Below are positions 25,280-34,945 of a DNA stretch of 64,000 nucleotides, piece after piece. Below the pieces are notes generated by a model that saw only the letters and a list, made by a program, of their open reading frames with translations, did no database searches and was not told where the DNA came from. Position 1 is the first letter of the stretch. Each line of letters opens with the position of its first letter. Position numbers and translations under genes: made by a program. Source of the stretch: JAGFIY01 sp964499285 (GTDB lineage: Bacteria > Bacteroidota > Ignavibacteria > Ignavibacteriales > Melioribacteraceae); NCBI GenBank assembly GCA_964499285.1, contig CAZCLA010000014.1, forward strand, positions 11,102 to 75,101. The letters are read 5' to 3'.

Positions 25280-26716
25280 ATGGTAAAAATCGTTCTTAAA
25301 TATTCATTTCTAACTACTGCAATAATCTGGAATATTTCTAATTCATGTATATTTGCCCAAGCTTATATTGCTCAGACTAAAAAGAAAATTGATATAATAC
25401 TAAGTGATGATTTTTTTAATTCCACTCTAATCGCAGTGGACGCATACGATCTTACAGCAAGAACAAAAGTATATCAGAAAAATGAAAGGTATCTCCTTCA
25501 TCCAGCATCCACTGCCAAACTTATCACAAGCATTGCTGGATATAATTATTTGGGTAAGGATTATCGATTTACAACATCGCTGTTTCATACAGGTGAGATA
25601 AGAGATTCCGTGTGCTACGGTGATGTTTATGTTGTCGGGGGATTCGATCCGGATTTAGTCACCGAACATCTCGATAGTCTATCATTGATTATAAGAAAAT
25701 ATGGATTCAACTCATTTACCGGCAATCTTTACGGTGATATATCGATGATGGATTCGATATATTGGGGAGAGGGCTGGATGTGGGACGATAATCCTTCACT
25801 CGATGCACCGCATCTTTCCCCGCTCGTTGTCAACGATGCGGGAATAAAAGTTAAGTACGAACCTAACGGCTACGGAAATCCGCTCAATGTTTCTTTAATT
25901 CCTTACACAAAATATTTTTCGGTTATAAATAATTCTATCGTAGGAGATTCTTCTAACTTATCTATCTCAAGGGCTTGGATGTCTAACAGCAACAATATTA
26001 TTGTAGATGGAACATTTCCAAGCTATGGTTCCGGTAACATAGAAAAGTTGAATGTCTATAATCCAAGCAAATATTTTTTGTTCCTTTTTTCTGAAAGACT
26101 CGAAAGAAACAAAATAAGATTCGGCGGTTATACTGATACACTTACTCTTCCATTAGAATCAAAGTATATAGGGAGCATATATCACTCACTTTCACAAGTA
26201 ACAATAGATTTGAACAAGAAAAGCAAAAATTTAAGTGCCGAATTACTATTAAGGGCAATAGCATACAAATTATATGGAAAACCGGCATCAGCAAAAAACG
26301 GCATTAAAGCAATTGATAAAATGTTATTCGAAATCGGGTTTACTAAAAATGATTTTCTCCTCGTGGACGGTTCAGGTTTATCGCATTATAATTTGGTAAC
26401 AGCCAGACTATTAACCGAAATATTAACAGATCTTTACATAAATAAAAATGAGGTTTATGAAGAACTGTATAAAACTCTGCCAATCGCAGGAGTCGACGGA
26501 ACACTTGAATATAGAATGAAGAACGGAAATGCATTTAACAATGTCCGTGCTAAAACTGGAACTTTGAGAGGAGTAAGTTGCCTGGCCGGTTATCTTACAG
26601 CAAAAAACGGTCATAAAATTGCATTTTCTATTTTAATGCAAAATCATATTGAGAGTACACGATTATCGCGGAACTATCAAGATCAAATTTGTGAAATGTT
26701 ATCAAATATGGAATAA
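25280..26716 (+). CDS. dacB: D-alanyl-D-alanine carboxypeptidase/endopeptidase, PBP4 class
   Basis: A 478-residue class C penicillin-binding protein acting on peptidoglycan cross-links in the periplasm. The N-terminal hydrophobic segment (about residues 8-27) is the export signal. The three active-site motifs are present: SxxK as Ser77-Thr-Ala-Lys80 (HPASTAKL), SxN as Ser315-Lys-Asn317 (KKSKNLSAE) and KTG at 425-427. DGSGLSHYN near 363 is a further PBP4 signature. It follows the TatD fusion by 12 bases and precedes prmA by 3 bases, so the three are probably one transcript. Confidence 0.9.
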   Translation: MVKIVLKYSFLTTAIIWNISNSCIFAQAYIAQTKKKIDIILSDDFFNSTLIAVDAYDLTARTKVYQKNERYLLHPASTAKLITSIAGYNYLGKDYRFTTSLFHTGEIRDSVCYGDVYVVGGFDPDLVTEHLDSLSLIIRKYGFNSFTGNLYGDISMMDSIYWGEGWMWDDNPSLDAPHLSPLVVNDAGIKVKYEPNGYGNPLNVSLIPYTKYFSVINNSIVGDSSNLSISRAWMSNSNNIIVDGTFPSYGSGNIEKLNVYNPSKYFLFLFSERLERNKIRFGGYTDTLTLPLESKYIGSIYHSLSQVTIDLNKKSKNLSAELLLRAIAYKLYGKPASAKNGIKAIDKMLFEIGFTKNDFLLVDGSGLSHYNLVTARLLTEILTDLYINKNEVYEELYKTLPIAGVDGTLEYRMKNGNAFNNVRAKTGTLRGVSCLAGYLTAKNGHKIAFSILMQNHIESTRLSRNYQDQICEMLSNME

Positions 26717-26719
26717 AGA

Positions 26720-27565
26720 ATGAAAAAATTTACTCTCGCCTCAATCCAAACCGAACCGCAAAACAATGAAATAATCAGTGGAATATTATGGGAACTCGAC
26801 CCTGAAGGAATTACGGAAGAAGATTTTTCTATACAGGTTTATTTTTCTTATCAATTGGAAAATGTAAAATACAAACTTGAGGTGTTGCTCAACAATCTTG
26901 TTAAAGAAAAGATTATCGACAAATTTGAAATCGAGTATACTGAAATTGAAGATCGAAATTGGAACGAGGAATGGGAAAGTAAAACAAGAATAATAGAAAT
27001 CGATGATAGAATAATTATAAAACCTACATTCCGGGAATTTACACCGCGGCAAGATCAAGTAATAATTAACATTGATCCTAAAATGTCCTTCGGCACCGGC
27101 GAACATCAATCAACAAGATTAATGCTTAAATTGATGCAGAAATACATAGCTGATAATTATTTAGTGCTTGATTACGGAAGTGGAACCGGAGTTCTTTCTA
27201 TTGCAGCAGCAAAATTGAGCAGCGTTAAAAAAGTTATTGCAATCGATAATGATGAATGGTGCCTGCTTAACGGAAACGAAAATGTGATTCTAAACAAGAT
27301 CGAAGAAAAAGTTGAAGTAAGACTTCAGGAAATTGACCAGTTGGAAGAAAACAATTTCGATTTGATTCTGGCAAATATCAACAAAAACGTTCTGATTTCA
27401 ACAGCTGAAAAACTGAGGGAAAAATTAAAAGAAAAAGGAACTCTTCTTCTATCAGGCATATTAGACTTAGACCAAAAAGATATAGAAGAAGAATTCCTTA
27501 AATATGACTTAAGCGTTAAAGATCGCATTCAAGAAGATGAATGGATTGCATTAGCCTTATCTTAG
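26720..27565 (+). CDS. prmA: Ribosomal protein L11 methyltransferase
   Basis: A 281-residue SAM-dependent methyltransferase that trimethylates ribosomal protein L11. The N-terminal substrate-recognition part precedes DPKMSFGTGEHQSTRLML (about 115-132, the PrmA hallmark FGTGxHxTT-like), then the SAM loop VLDYGSGTGVLSIAAAKL, the acidic VIAIDND and the catalytic-region LILANINKNVL (NPPY counterpart NANI). Everything expected is present. Its stop overlaps the converging MarR gene by 4 bases. Confidence 0.92.
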   Translation: MKKFTLASIQTEPQNNEIISGILWELDPEGITEEDFSIQVYFSYQLENVKYKLEVLLNNLVKEKIIDKFEIEYTEIEDRNWNEEWESKTRIIEIDDRIIIKPTFREFTPRQDQVIINIDPKMSFGTGEHQSTRLMLKLMQKYIADNYLVLDYGSGTGVLSIAAAKLSSVKKVIAIDNDEWCLLNGNENVILNKIEEKVEVRLQEIDQLEENNFDLILANINKNVLISTAEKLREKLKEKGTLLLSGILDLDQKDIEEEFLKYDLSVKDRIQEDEWIALALS

Positions 27566-27987
27566 GCGCTCAATTTACCCAAAATTTTCAACAACTGACG
27601 TTGTTCGTTTTCAGAAAGAACACCGCTTTTCTCTTTCAAGTTTGATAAATATTCAGGATAAATTTTTTCGACGAGATTTTTACCTTTTGTAGTAAGCTCA
27701 GCTAAAATAACTCGTCTATCTTCCTTTGAATGTACTCTGCGAACCAAATCTTCTTTTTCAAGATTATCAACCACGCAGGTAATGTTTGCACCAGTAACAA
27801 GAAGTTCGTCACTAATGCGTCGCAGCGGCATAGGTCCTTGATCACTAAGAACTTCAAGAACACCAAACTGCGGTGCGGTCAAATTGTGCTTTGATATTTG
27901 TTTAGCATGAGATTTTCTTACAGTATCATACGCTTTAGAAAGTCCTTTCCAAATATCCAAAACAACTTGATTTTTTCCGTTTGCCAT
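27562..27987 (-). CDS. MarR-family transcriptional regulator
   Basis: A 141-residue winged-helix regulator. The pattern LTAPQFGVLEVLSDQGPMPLRRISDELLVTGANITCVVDNLEKEDLVRRVHSKEDRRVILAELT is the MarR DNA-binding core with its DRR wing; flanking helices form the dimer interface. It stands divergently upstream of the menaquinone genes with a 191-base spacer that contains an inverted repeat 17 bases before its ATG. Autoregulation, and perhaps control of menF onward, is inferred from this arrangement. Confidence 0.9.
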   Translation of the reverse strand: MANGKNQVVLDIWKGLSKAYDTVRKSHAKQISKHNLTAPQFGVLEVLSDQGPMPLRRISDELLVTGANITCVVDNLEKEDLVRRVHSKEDRRVILAELTTKGKNLVEKIYPEYLSNLKEKSGVLSENEQRQLLKILGKLSA

Positions 27988-28003
27988 ATCTCTCCCTTTC
28001 GTT

Positions 28004-28017
28004 TTATTTATAAATAA
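28004..28017. promoter_or_regulatory. Palindrome upstream of marR, candidate operator
   Basis: Perfect 14-base palindrome TTATTTATAAATAA, 17 bases before the MarR ATG and within the divergent marR-menF spacer. Being pure A/T it could arise by chance in this DNA, so only position favours an operator. Confidence 0.35.
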
Positions 28018-28178
28018 GTTAGTTAATAGAGGTCCCGATTAAAATATACTGAAAAATAATCAAATTTTAATAGAATGCAAATAAACAATTACATTAGTGA
28101 ATATAACTAATAATATATATTTTTGATAGAACTTTTCGTTAAGTTATATTTCATTTAATAAAATGATTCAGAGGAAAC

Positions 28179-29582
28179 TTGAATTCAATATTTTCAAAAT
28201 ATATTGATGAATTTGAAAATTTTGTTCAAAATCAATCATCATCGGACAATACTAAATACTTCAGTTTTTGTTCAATAATAGAAAATATCAATTTTGATGT
28301 AATAATACAAAAAATTGAAAAATTGAAAAACCCTTTCTTCTATTGGTCACAAAAAAATCAGAACATTGCTTTTATCGGAATTGATTCGCTGATTAGGATT
28401 TCAGTGGACGGAACCGAAAGAACAATACAAACCGAAAAGAATATTCAACAATTTTCCGATAAATTTATTGATAATTGGGACAAGTTTAATCTTGATTCTG
28501 TTCCAATGTTTTTGGGTGGATTAAAATTTTCCCCCAATGAAATAAATGAGCTTTGGAGCGATTATAGAGATTCTGACTGGTTTGTTCCGAAAATTCTTTT
28601 CTATAAAAAAGAAGATAGATATTTCCTAGTCTTAAATCTTGAAAAAGAGAATTATCAACAACAATTTATAAGCAGTCTAAATTTTGTCCAACATATTTTA
28701 TTTAATGAAGATAATCTTGAATTATCAAAATTTATTATTAAAAGCAGCTATACCGGATCAGAAGAAGAAAGATTACTATGGATCGACAAAGTAAAAGCTG
28801 CATTAAAAAAAATTGAGGAAGGTGAATTTCAGAAAATTGTCTTGTCACGAAGTGTAAAACTTTCATTTTCAGAAAATGGGTCAATTACTCAGTTATTAAA
28901 ATCACTCTCATCTACTTATCCAAGATGTTATGTCTTTGCTTTCCGGCAAAATAACTCTACATTTTTTGGCGCCTCCCCCGAGCGTTTGGCAAAAATTTCT
29001 AACGGTACAATCGAAGCGGACGCTCTTGCCGGATCGATTAGACGTGGTGAAACTCCAGATGAGGACTTAATACTCGAAAAAGAACTTCTCGCCAGCAAAA
29101 AAAATCTTAATGAACAGAAGGCGGTTGTTCATTTTATTGCCAATTCTTTTTCGGAGTTCGCAACCGATATTGAATACAACCCTGACCCAATAATTAGAAA
29201 ACTTCCGAACATACAGCATTTGTGGACACCGATTAAAGCTAAGCTTTCAAAGAACAGATCGGTTTTTGCCGTATTGAAATCAATTCATCCGACACCTGCA
29301 ATTTGCGGAGTTCCCTGGTCAAATGCTCTAATTTCAATAAGAGCTATGGAGAAACATGCACGAGGATTATATGCCGGAATAATCGGATGGTTCAACTTTA
29401 ATAACGAAGGTGAATTTGCTGTTTCAATAAGATCGGCATTGATCAAGGATAACGAACTTTATGCTTTTGCAGGTTGTGGAATTGTTGACGGATCTGATCC
29501 TATTGCCGAATATGAAGAGATAAATCTTAAACTGAAGCCAATCTTAAATTTATTTGAGCATGAAGAAATTCATCAATCGTAA
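28179..29582 (+). CDS. menF: Isochorismate synthase (menaquinone pathway)
   Basis: A 467-residue chorismate-utilising enzyme converting chorismate to isochorismate, the first committed step to menaquinone. The C-terminal catalytic domain has EEGEFQKIVLSRSVKL, FGASPERL, LAGSIRRG, IHPTPAICGVP and AGIIGWFN. The best in-frame start is TTG at 28179 with GAGG only 4 bases upstream; the ATG at 28163 is out of frame. A weak TTG start may keep the first enzyme low. It heads the men operon, and its end overlaps menD by 23 bases. Confidence 0.93.
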   Translation: MNSIFSKYIDEFENFVQNQSSSDNTKYFSFCSIIENINFDVIIQKIEKLKNPFFYWSQKNQNIAFIGIDSLIRISVDGTERTIQTEKNIQQFSDKFIDNWDKFNLDSVPMFLGGLKFSPNEINELWSDYRDSDWFVPKILFYKKEDRYFLVLNLEKENYQQQFISSLNFVQHILFNEDNLELSKFIIKSSYTGSEEERLLWIDKVKAALKKIEEGEFQKIVLSRSVKLSFSENGSITQLLKSLSSTYPRCYVFAFRQNNSTFFGASPERLAKISNGTIEADALAGSIRRGETPDEDLILEKELLASKKNLNEQKAVVHFIANSFSEFATDIEYNPDPIIRKLPNIQHLWTPIKAKLSKNRSVFAVLKSIHPTPAICGVPWSNALISIRAMEKHARGLYAGIIGWFNFNNEGEFAVSIRSALIKDNELYAFAGCGIVDGSDPIAEYEEINLKLKPILNLFEHEEIHQS

Positions 29583-31308
29583 TATTTTATGGTCTGAGTT
29601 CATTGTTAATTCACTTCTAAAGTACGACGTAAAAAATGTAGTTGTCTGTCCCGGCTCAAGAAACACACCTTTAATCTTTGCTTTCTCAAAAGAAAAAAAA
29701 ATAAAAAAATATACTGCAATTGATGAAAGATCTGCTGGATTCTTTGCTTTGGGTATTGCAAAGAAAACCAAGAAACCAGCTGTAGTGGTAACAACATCCG
29801 GAACGGCGGTTGCAAACTTGTATCCATCCGTTATCGAGGCTTTTTACTCAGAAATTCCTTTGATATTACTAACTGCCGATAGACCGGAAATACTTCACGA
29901 CTGCGGCACTAACCAAACGATAAATCAAAAAAATATTTATGTGAATAATTCGAAAGATTTTCAAAATATTTCGACAGTAAGTATTAGTAAAAAATCTTTT
30001 GTAAAAGTGCATAAAAGTTTATCCGGGATTTTAAACAGACAGCAAATGAATCCAGGACCGGTTCAGATAAATATTATGCTAAACAAACCGTTTGAACCAA
30101 AGAGTTTTACCGATTCGATAGAAAAGAAGACATATGATTACATCTTTAGCATTAACGGAAACGAGCAAATAAAAATTTCCGATAAATTAGTTGATCCTTT
30201 GATTCCATCTTCTGTGATAAAGAAAATTAACTCGTCAAAATCGGGTTTAATAATTGCCGGACAAGGCGTTAACAAAAAAAGCGCTGCATTGTTGATAAAA
30301 TTTGCCAAAAAGTTGAGCTTTCCGATTTTTGTTGATGCAACTTCCGAGATGTTCTTTTCTTCATCTAAAGATATTATTTTAAATAATTTCAATCAGCTTG
30401 CTGTCTCAAAAGAGTTTCGTACTCAATTTCTTCCGGATGTTATAATTCAACTCGGCAAAACCCCAACATCAAACAGCATTTTACAATTTTTTGAATCTTC
30501 AAATGCTTTTAAGATGGGGATCAACGAACAAGGAAAACTTTATGATCCATCACGAACAACAGACATAACGATTAAATTAAATCCAAAATTATTTCTTGAA
30601 AAAATTTATCCTCTTCTGAAAGAAAAACAAAACAGTAAACTGAAAGAAATAATTTCATTAGAAAAATACTTAACGCAAGTACGCTCGGAAATATTTGATG
30701 TAACAAACTGGTTGTTTGAAGGGAAAATATACCAAGAGCTATTAAAACATATTCCTAACAACTCAAATTTATTCATCGGCAACAGTATGCCAATCAGAGA
30801 TTTTGATTCTTATGCTGCGAGAGAAGAGAGAAATATAACTCTGTTTACCAACCGCGGCGCAAGCGGAATTGACGGAATAGTTTCAACTGCACTGGGCATT
30901 GCCTCAAAATCGAAACCGACTTTTTTAGTCCTCGGGGATCAATCATTTTTTCATGATCTTAACTCACTGCTAATAGCCGGTCAAAATAAAATTCCTTTGA
31001 CAATCGTTTTAGTGAATAATAGATGCGGAGGAATTTTTAAGATGCTTCCCGCCGCAAGGTATAAAACAGAGTTAAGAAAATATTTATCTATGAATTATAA
31101 TTTGAATTTTGAAAACATTATTAAATCTTTTAATGCTGCTTACTTCAATATCACTTCTTGGAAGGATCTTGCAAAGGTATTTAATATAATTGACATAAAT
31201 AAACTAAATGTACTTGAGATTATCACCGATGCAGACCGATCCGTAAAGTATAGAAAATTCATTTCAAACCAAGCACAAAAAGCAATCAAAAAATATTATG
31301 ACAATTGA
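29560..31308 (+). CDS. menD: 2-succinyl-5-enolpyruvyl-6-hydroxy-3-cyclohexene-1-carboxylate synthase
   Basis: A 582-residue ThDP enzyme joining 2-oxoglutarate (as succinic semialdehyde-ThDP) to isochorismate. VVCPGSRNTPL (about 29-38) is the isochorismate-binding start. Glu56 in DERSAGFFALG is the ThDP-activating glutamate. VVTTSGTAVANLYP and, near the C-terminus, VLGDQSFFHDLNSLL with NNRCGGIF form the ThDP/Mg site. The ATG at 29560 lies inside the end of menF. The gene overlaps menH by 11 bases. Confidence 0.95.
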   Translation: MKKFINRNILWSEFIVNSLLKYDVKNVVVCPGSRNTPLIFAFSKEKKIKKYTAIDERSAGFFALGIAKKTKKPAVVVTTSGTAVANLYPSVIEAFYSEIPLILLTADRPEILHDCGTNQTINQKNIYVNNSKDFQNISTVSISKKSFVKVHKSLSGILNRQQMNPGPVQINIMLNKPFEPKSFTDSIEKKTYDYIFSINGNEQIKISDKLVDPLIPSSVIKKINSSKSGLIIAGQGVNKKSAALLIKFAKKLSFPIFVDATSEMFFSSSKDIILNNFNQLAVSKEFRTQFLPDVIIQLGKTPTSNSILQFFESSNAFKMGINEQGKLYDPSRTTDITIKLNPKLFLEKIYPLLKEKQNSKLKEIISLEKYLTQVRSEIFDVTNWLFEGKIYQELLKHIPNNSNLFIGNSMPIRDFDSYAAREERNITLFTNRGASGIDGIVSTALGIASKSKPTFLVLGDQSFFHDLNSLLIAGQNKIPLTIVLVNNRCGGIFKMLPAARYKTELRKYLSMNYNLNFENIIKSFNAAYFNITSWKDLAKVFNIIDINKLNVLEIITDADRSVKYRKFISNQAQKAIKKYYDN

Positions 31309-32128
31309 TTCAAACGGCGACTTAATCTTTGTCAGAAAATTGTCAAACGGAACAAATCCGAAGCGTCCCTCTATTATTTTTCTTCACGGTTTTATGGGAA
31401 ATTCCAAAGACTGGAAGTTTGTCAAGGGCAATTTAGGTCCCAAATTTTCAATATATGCAATAGATCTAATCGGACATGGAAATTCAACAGCACCGGATGA
31501 TGAGAAACATTATTCTTACAGATCTATTAACTCTCATTTAATTTCAACAATGGATGAGCTGAATCTTCCCAGTGCAATATTAGTAGGATATTCAATGGGG
31601 GGAAGAGCAGCTTTAGGTTTTGCCATTGAAAACCCAAAACGAGTAGAAGCACTTATTTTAGAAAGCACAAATGCAGGAATTGAAGATGAAGCTGAGCGAC
31701 AGAAAAGATTAAATTCCGATGAACTGAGATCAGAAAAAATAAGATCCGATTCGTTGAAAACTTTCCTCATTAATTGGTACAGAAGCGAATTGTTCACAAC
31801 TTTACAAGATAATTTCGAGCTGCTCAATAATGAAATTGAAAATAAGTCAAAAAATGATCCTATTGGAATTTCAAATTGCATTAAAGGATTCAGCCCCGGG
31901 AAAATGCCAAGTTATTGGAGCAAATTAAACTCGATACAAATTCCCGTGCTGCAAATCGTTGGTGAACTGGACAAAAAGTATTTTCAACTAAATACAAAAA
32001 TGAAGGAATACTTTCCAAATTCGACACTAAAAATTGTTTTAGGTGCAAGCCACAACGCTCATTTAGAAAAGCCGCAAGAATTTATTAATTTTGTTAACCA
32101 CTTTTTGGTTAATCATTTCAAAATATAA
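31298..32128 (+). CDS. menH: SHCHC synthase, alpha/beta hydrolase
   Basis: A 276-residue alpha/beta hydrolase-fold enzyme that eliminates pyruvate from the MenD product to give SHCHC. Oxyanion motif HGFMG (30-34), nucleophile Ser99 in GYSMGGR, and the C-terminal His in GASHNAHLEKP, which matches the MenH GHNAH motif. A generic hydrolase is possible in isolation, but position between menD and menB with overlapping frames settles the role. Confidence 0.9.
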   Translation: MTIDSNGDLIFVRKLSNGTNPKRPSIIFLHGFMGNSKDWKFVKGNLGPKFSIYAIDLIGHGNSTAPDDEKHYSYRSINSHLISTMDELNLPSAILVGYSMGGRAALGFAIENPKRVEALILESTNAGIEDEAERQKRLNSDELRSEKIRSDSLKTFLINWYRSELFTTLQDNFELLNNEIENKSKNDPIGISNCIKGFSPGKMPSYWSKLNSIQIPVLQIVGELDKKYFQLNTKMKEYFPNSTLKIVLGASHNAHLEKPQEFINFVNHFLVNHFKI

Positions 32129-32140
32129 TCGGATTTTACA

Positions 32141-32974
32141 ATGAAAATAGAATGGGTGAAAGCAAAAGACTTTCAAGACATTAATTATTATAAAGCCGAA
32201 GGTATTGCTAGAATTGCAATAAACCGTCCCGAAAGAAGAAATGCCTTTAGACCGGAAACTGTTTTGGAATTATACGATGCTTTCACAGATGCTAAGGAGG
32301 ACAGCGGCGTAGGTGTAATTTTATTAACTGGAGAAGGTCCGGCAAAGGATGGGAAATACGCTTTCTGCTCCGGAGGCGATCAAAAAATTAGAGGAGAGAA
32401 AGGTTATGTCGGCAAAGATGGTGTACCCAGACTAAATATTCTTGATGTTCAAAAACAGATTAGAAGCATACCGAAACCTGTGATTGCTCTCGTCGCAGGA
32501 TATGCTATTGGCGGGGGACATGTTCTCCACGTTATGTGCGATTTAACAATAGCAGCAGAAAATGCTGTCTTTGGTCAAACCGGACCAAAAGTAGGAAGCT
32601 TTGACGGTGGATTCGGCTCGAGTTATCTTGCGCGAATTGTAGGACAGAAAAAGGCAAGGGAGATATGGTATTTATGCAGACAATATTCAGCTCAAGAAGC
32701 TTTAGATATGGGATTGGTTAACACAGTTGTGCCGGTAGAAAAACTTGAGGAAGAAGGAATTAAGTGGGCAAAAGAAATTCTGGAGAAAAGTCCGTTAGCA
32801 ATTAGATTGTTAAAATCCGCTTTCAATGCCGAACTTGACGGTCAAGCTGGAATTCAAGAACTTGCAGGAAACGCAACCTTGCTTTACTACATGTCCGAAG
32901 AAGCACAAGAAGGAAAAAATGCATATAACGAAAAGCGAAATCCAGATTTCTCGAAGTTCACAAGAGTTCCGTAA
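32141..32974 (+). CDS. menB: 1,4-dihydroxy-2-naphthoyl-CoA synthase
   Basis: A 277-residue crotonase-fold enzyme closing the naphthoquinol ring from O-succinylbenzoyl-CoA. Visible features: INRPERRNAFRPETV (CoA-binding start), FCSGGDQKIRG, GYAIGGGHVLHVMCD (oxyanion hole), GQTGPKVGSFDGGFGSSYLARIVGQKKAREIWYLCR and the C-terminal RNPDFSKF. These are diagnostic for MenB rather than other crotonases. It starts 12 bases after menH; menA begins one base after its stop. Confidence 0.96.
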   Translation: MKIEWVKAKDFQDINYYKAEGIARIAINRPERRNAFRPETVLELYDAFTDAKEDSGVGVILLTGEGPAKDGKYAFCSGGDQKIRGEKGYVGKDGVPRLNILDVQKQIRSIPKPVIALVAGYAIGGGHVLHVMCDLTIAAENAVFGQTGPKVGSFDGGFGSSYLARIVGQKKAREIWYLCRQYSAQEALDMGLVNTVVPVEKLEEEGIKWAKEILEKSPLAIRLLKSAFNAELDGQAGIQELAGNATLLYYMSEEAQEGKNAYNEKRNPDFSKFTRVP

Positions 32975-32975
32975 A

Positions 32976-33869
32976 ATGACCGCTTCAAAAAACACTTTGA
33001 AAGTTAATGCATTTATTCTTGCTTCAAGACCCAAAACATTGCTTGCATCTTTAGTTCCCGTTATTGTAGGATCTTCCGCCGCTTACAAATACGGTGGGTT
33101 CAAACTGTTTCATGCAATTGTTGCCCTTATATGTTCTATATTAATTCAAATAAGTACAAATTATATAAACGATCTTTACGATTTTTTATCAGGCAAAGAT
33201 ACTGAACATCGTGTTGGACCCCAGCGTGCGCTTGCTTCTGGTTTAGTTTCTGTTAAAGAAATGAAATGGGCAATAGCTATTATTTATGCAGTGACATTTG
33301 TACTTGGACTTTATCTTGTTTATAAGGCGGGGATATATGTTCTTTTAATAGGAATACTTTCTCTAATTGCAGGATATTTATATACTGCCGGACCTTATCC
33401 GCTTGCTTATAATGGGCTTGGAGATATTTTTGTGTTAATCTTTTTCGGTTTTGTAGGAACGATGGGAACATTTTATGTTCAAGTTTATGAAGTAAATTGG
33501 TTCTCATTCTGGGTTTCAATTCCCGTTGGTTTGCTAATTACAAACATTCTTGTTGTTAACAATTACCGAGATATTGACGAAGATAGAACAAATAATAAAA
33601 ATACCCTCGCGGTAAAAATGGGAAGAACTTTCGCACGCAATCAGTATTTATTTTCACTTATACTTTCTTATTTGATCCTTTTACTTTTGTTGATCGATTA
33701 TGAATACAGTTATTTTATACTTCTTCCTTTTTTAACTATTCCGTTGGCGGTCAAAGCTATGATGCAATTCAAAACCCATAAAGGCGCCGAACTTAACTTC
33801 CTGCTGGAACTTTCGGCTAAATTATCTTTCCTGTTCGGGATTCTTTTCTCGGCTGGAATAGTTTTATGA
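32976..33869 (+). CDS. menA: 1,4-dihydroxy-2-naphthoate octaprenyltransferase
   Basis: A 297-residue UbiA-type inner-membrane prenyltransferase making demethylmenaquinone. The ATG at 32976 is chosen because it directly follows menB and starts with the normal sequence TASKNTLKVNAFILASRPKT. Eight to nine membrane segments follow. The first diphosphate/Mg motif is NDLYDFLSGKD, with GPQRALASG, and the second is NYRDIDEDRTNNKNTLAV. A longer frame starting within menB has no conserved content. It overlaps menC by 4 bases (ATGATAA). Confidence 0.93.
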   Translation: MTASKNTLKVNAFILASRPKTLLASLVPVIVGSSAAYKYGGFKLFHAIVALICSILIQISTNYINDLYDFLSGKDTEHRVGPQRALASGLVSVKEMKWAIAIIYAVTFVLGLYLVYKAGIYVLLIGILSLIAGYLYTAGPYPLAYNGLGDIFVLIFFGFVGTMGTFYVQVYEVNWFSFWVSIPVGLLITNILVVNNYRDIDEDRTNNKNTLAVKMGRTFARNQYLFSLILSYLILLLLLIDYEYSYFILLPFLTIPLAVKAMMQFKTHKGAELNFLLELSAKLSFLFGILFSAGIVL

Positions 33870-34945
33870 TAATTAAAGATCTCAAATACATCAAATACAA
33901 ACTTCCTCTATTAAATCCAATTACTACATCAAAATTAAGCTTAGTCGAAAGAACTGGTTTCATATTAAGACTTGAGGATTCAAAAGGAAATATAAGCTAT
34001 GGCGAGGCTGCTCCACTAGATGGATTTTCTTCCGAGACTTTAGATGAAGCAGAAAACGAAATAAAAAATTTTTGTAAAGAATTTCACGACTTTAATGTTC
34101 ATTTTGATCCCTCAGGATTAGAATATAAATTAGAAAACTACGATATAAAATCTCCTTCATTTTCTCTTGCATTTGATCAAGCACTGCTTTGGTTAATGTT
34201 TAATTCAAAGAACCTATCACTTAAAGCCCTTGGCATTGAATCAATTCATGAAATAAAGTTTAATGGATTTGTGGATATTACGAGTGAACGAAATACTTTG
34301 GATAAAATTGAGAGATTATTGAAAAAAGGATTTGACACTATCAAATTAAAAATCGGTAGAGCAAAGTTTAGCGATGATTTAAGAATCATAAAAGTAATTA
34401 ATGCTCGTTTGGGAGATGCTTGTAAACTACGCCTCGATGTAAACGGAAAATGGTCAAAAGACGGAGCAGCAGAAAACTTGGGACATTTAAATGAATTTAA
34501 TATCGAATATGTTGAGCAGCCTTGCAGGAAATTGAGCGATTTAATATTCTTGAAAAATAGTTCTCCGGTTCAAATTGCTGTTGACGAATCTATCGAAAAA
34601 ATTGATCAGTTAAATAAAATTATCGATGAAGGTACATTCGAGAATATTGTCGTGAAACCAATGCGCTTCGGTCAATTCTTCGAGTTAATAAAAATTATAA
34701 ACCGCGCAGAAAAATTAGGAAAAAATATAATCTTATCATCAGCATTTGAATCAAATCTTGGAAAATTAGTTCTGTCCTTTCTGTCGCAATATACAAAACA
34801 TGAAATTCGTCATGGATTTGCAACTGATGGTATTTTCAAAAAGAACATTCTTAATTCTCCTATTGTATTCAACTCAGCTAAAATGATTTTTACTAATAAG
34901 ATGTTAACCCCCAAGCTAAACTTAGAATTTCTATTTAATGAATGA
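33866..34945 (+). CDS. menC: o-Succinylbenzoate synthase
   Basis: A 359-residue enolase-superfamily dehydratase converting SHCHC to o-succinylbenzoate. Catalytic residues are in place: Lys160 and Lys162 (IKLKIG), Asp191 (LDVNGKW), Glu217 (EQP), Asp240 (VDES) and Lys264 (VVKPMRFG). The N-terminal cap carries SYGEAAPLDGFS. The order menA before menC is a lineage-specific arrangement. Its last 8 bases overlap menE. Confidence 0.92.
   Translation: MIIKDLKYIKYKLPLLNPITTSKLSLVERTGFILRLEDSKGNISYGEAAPLDGFSSETLDEAENEIKNFCKEFHDFNVHFDPSGLEYKLENYDIKSPSFSLAFDQALLWLMFNSKNLSLKALGIESIHEIKFNGFVDITSERNTLDKIERLLKKGFDTIKLKIGRAKFSDDLRIIKVINARLGDACKLRLDVNGKWSKDGAAENLGHLNEFNIEYVEQPCRKLSDLIFLKNSSPVQIAVDESIEKIDQLNKIIDEGTFENIVVKPMRFGQFFELIKIINRAEKLGKNIILSSAFESNLGKLVLSFLSQYTKHEIRHGFATDGIFKKNILNSPIVFNSAKMIFTNKMLTPKLNLEFLFNE

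Noticed and set aside
32826..32975. 50-codon N-terminal extension of menA within menB
   Set aside because: menB sequence is fully conserved there, and the ATG at 32976 gives the normal MenA start one base after the menB stop.
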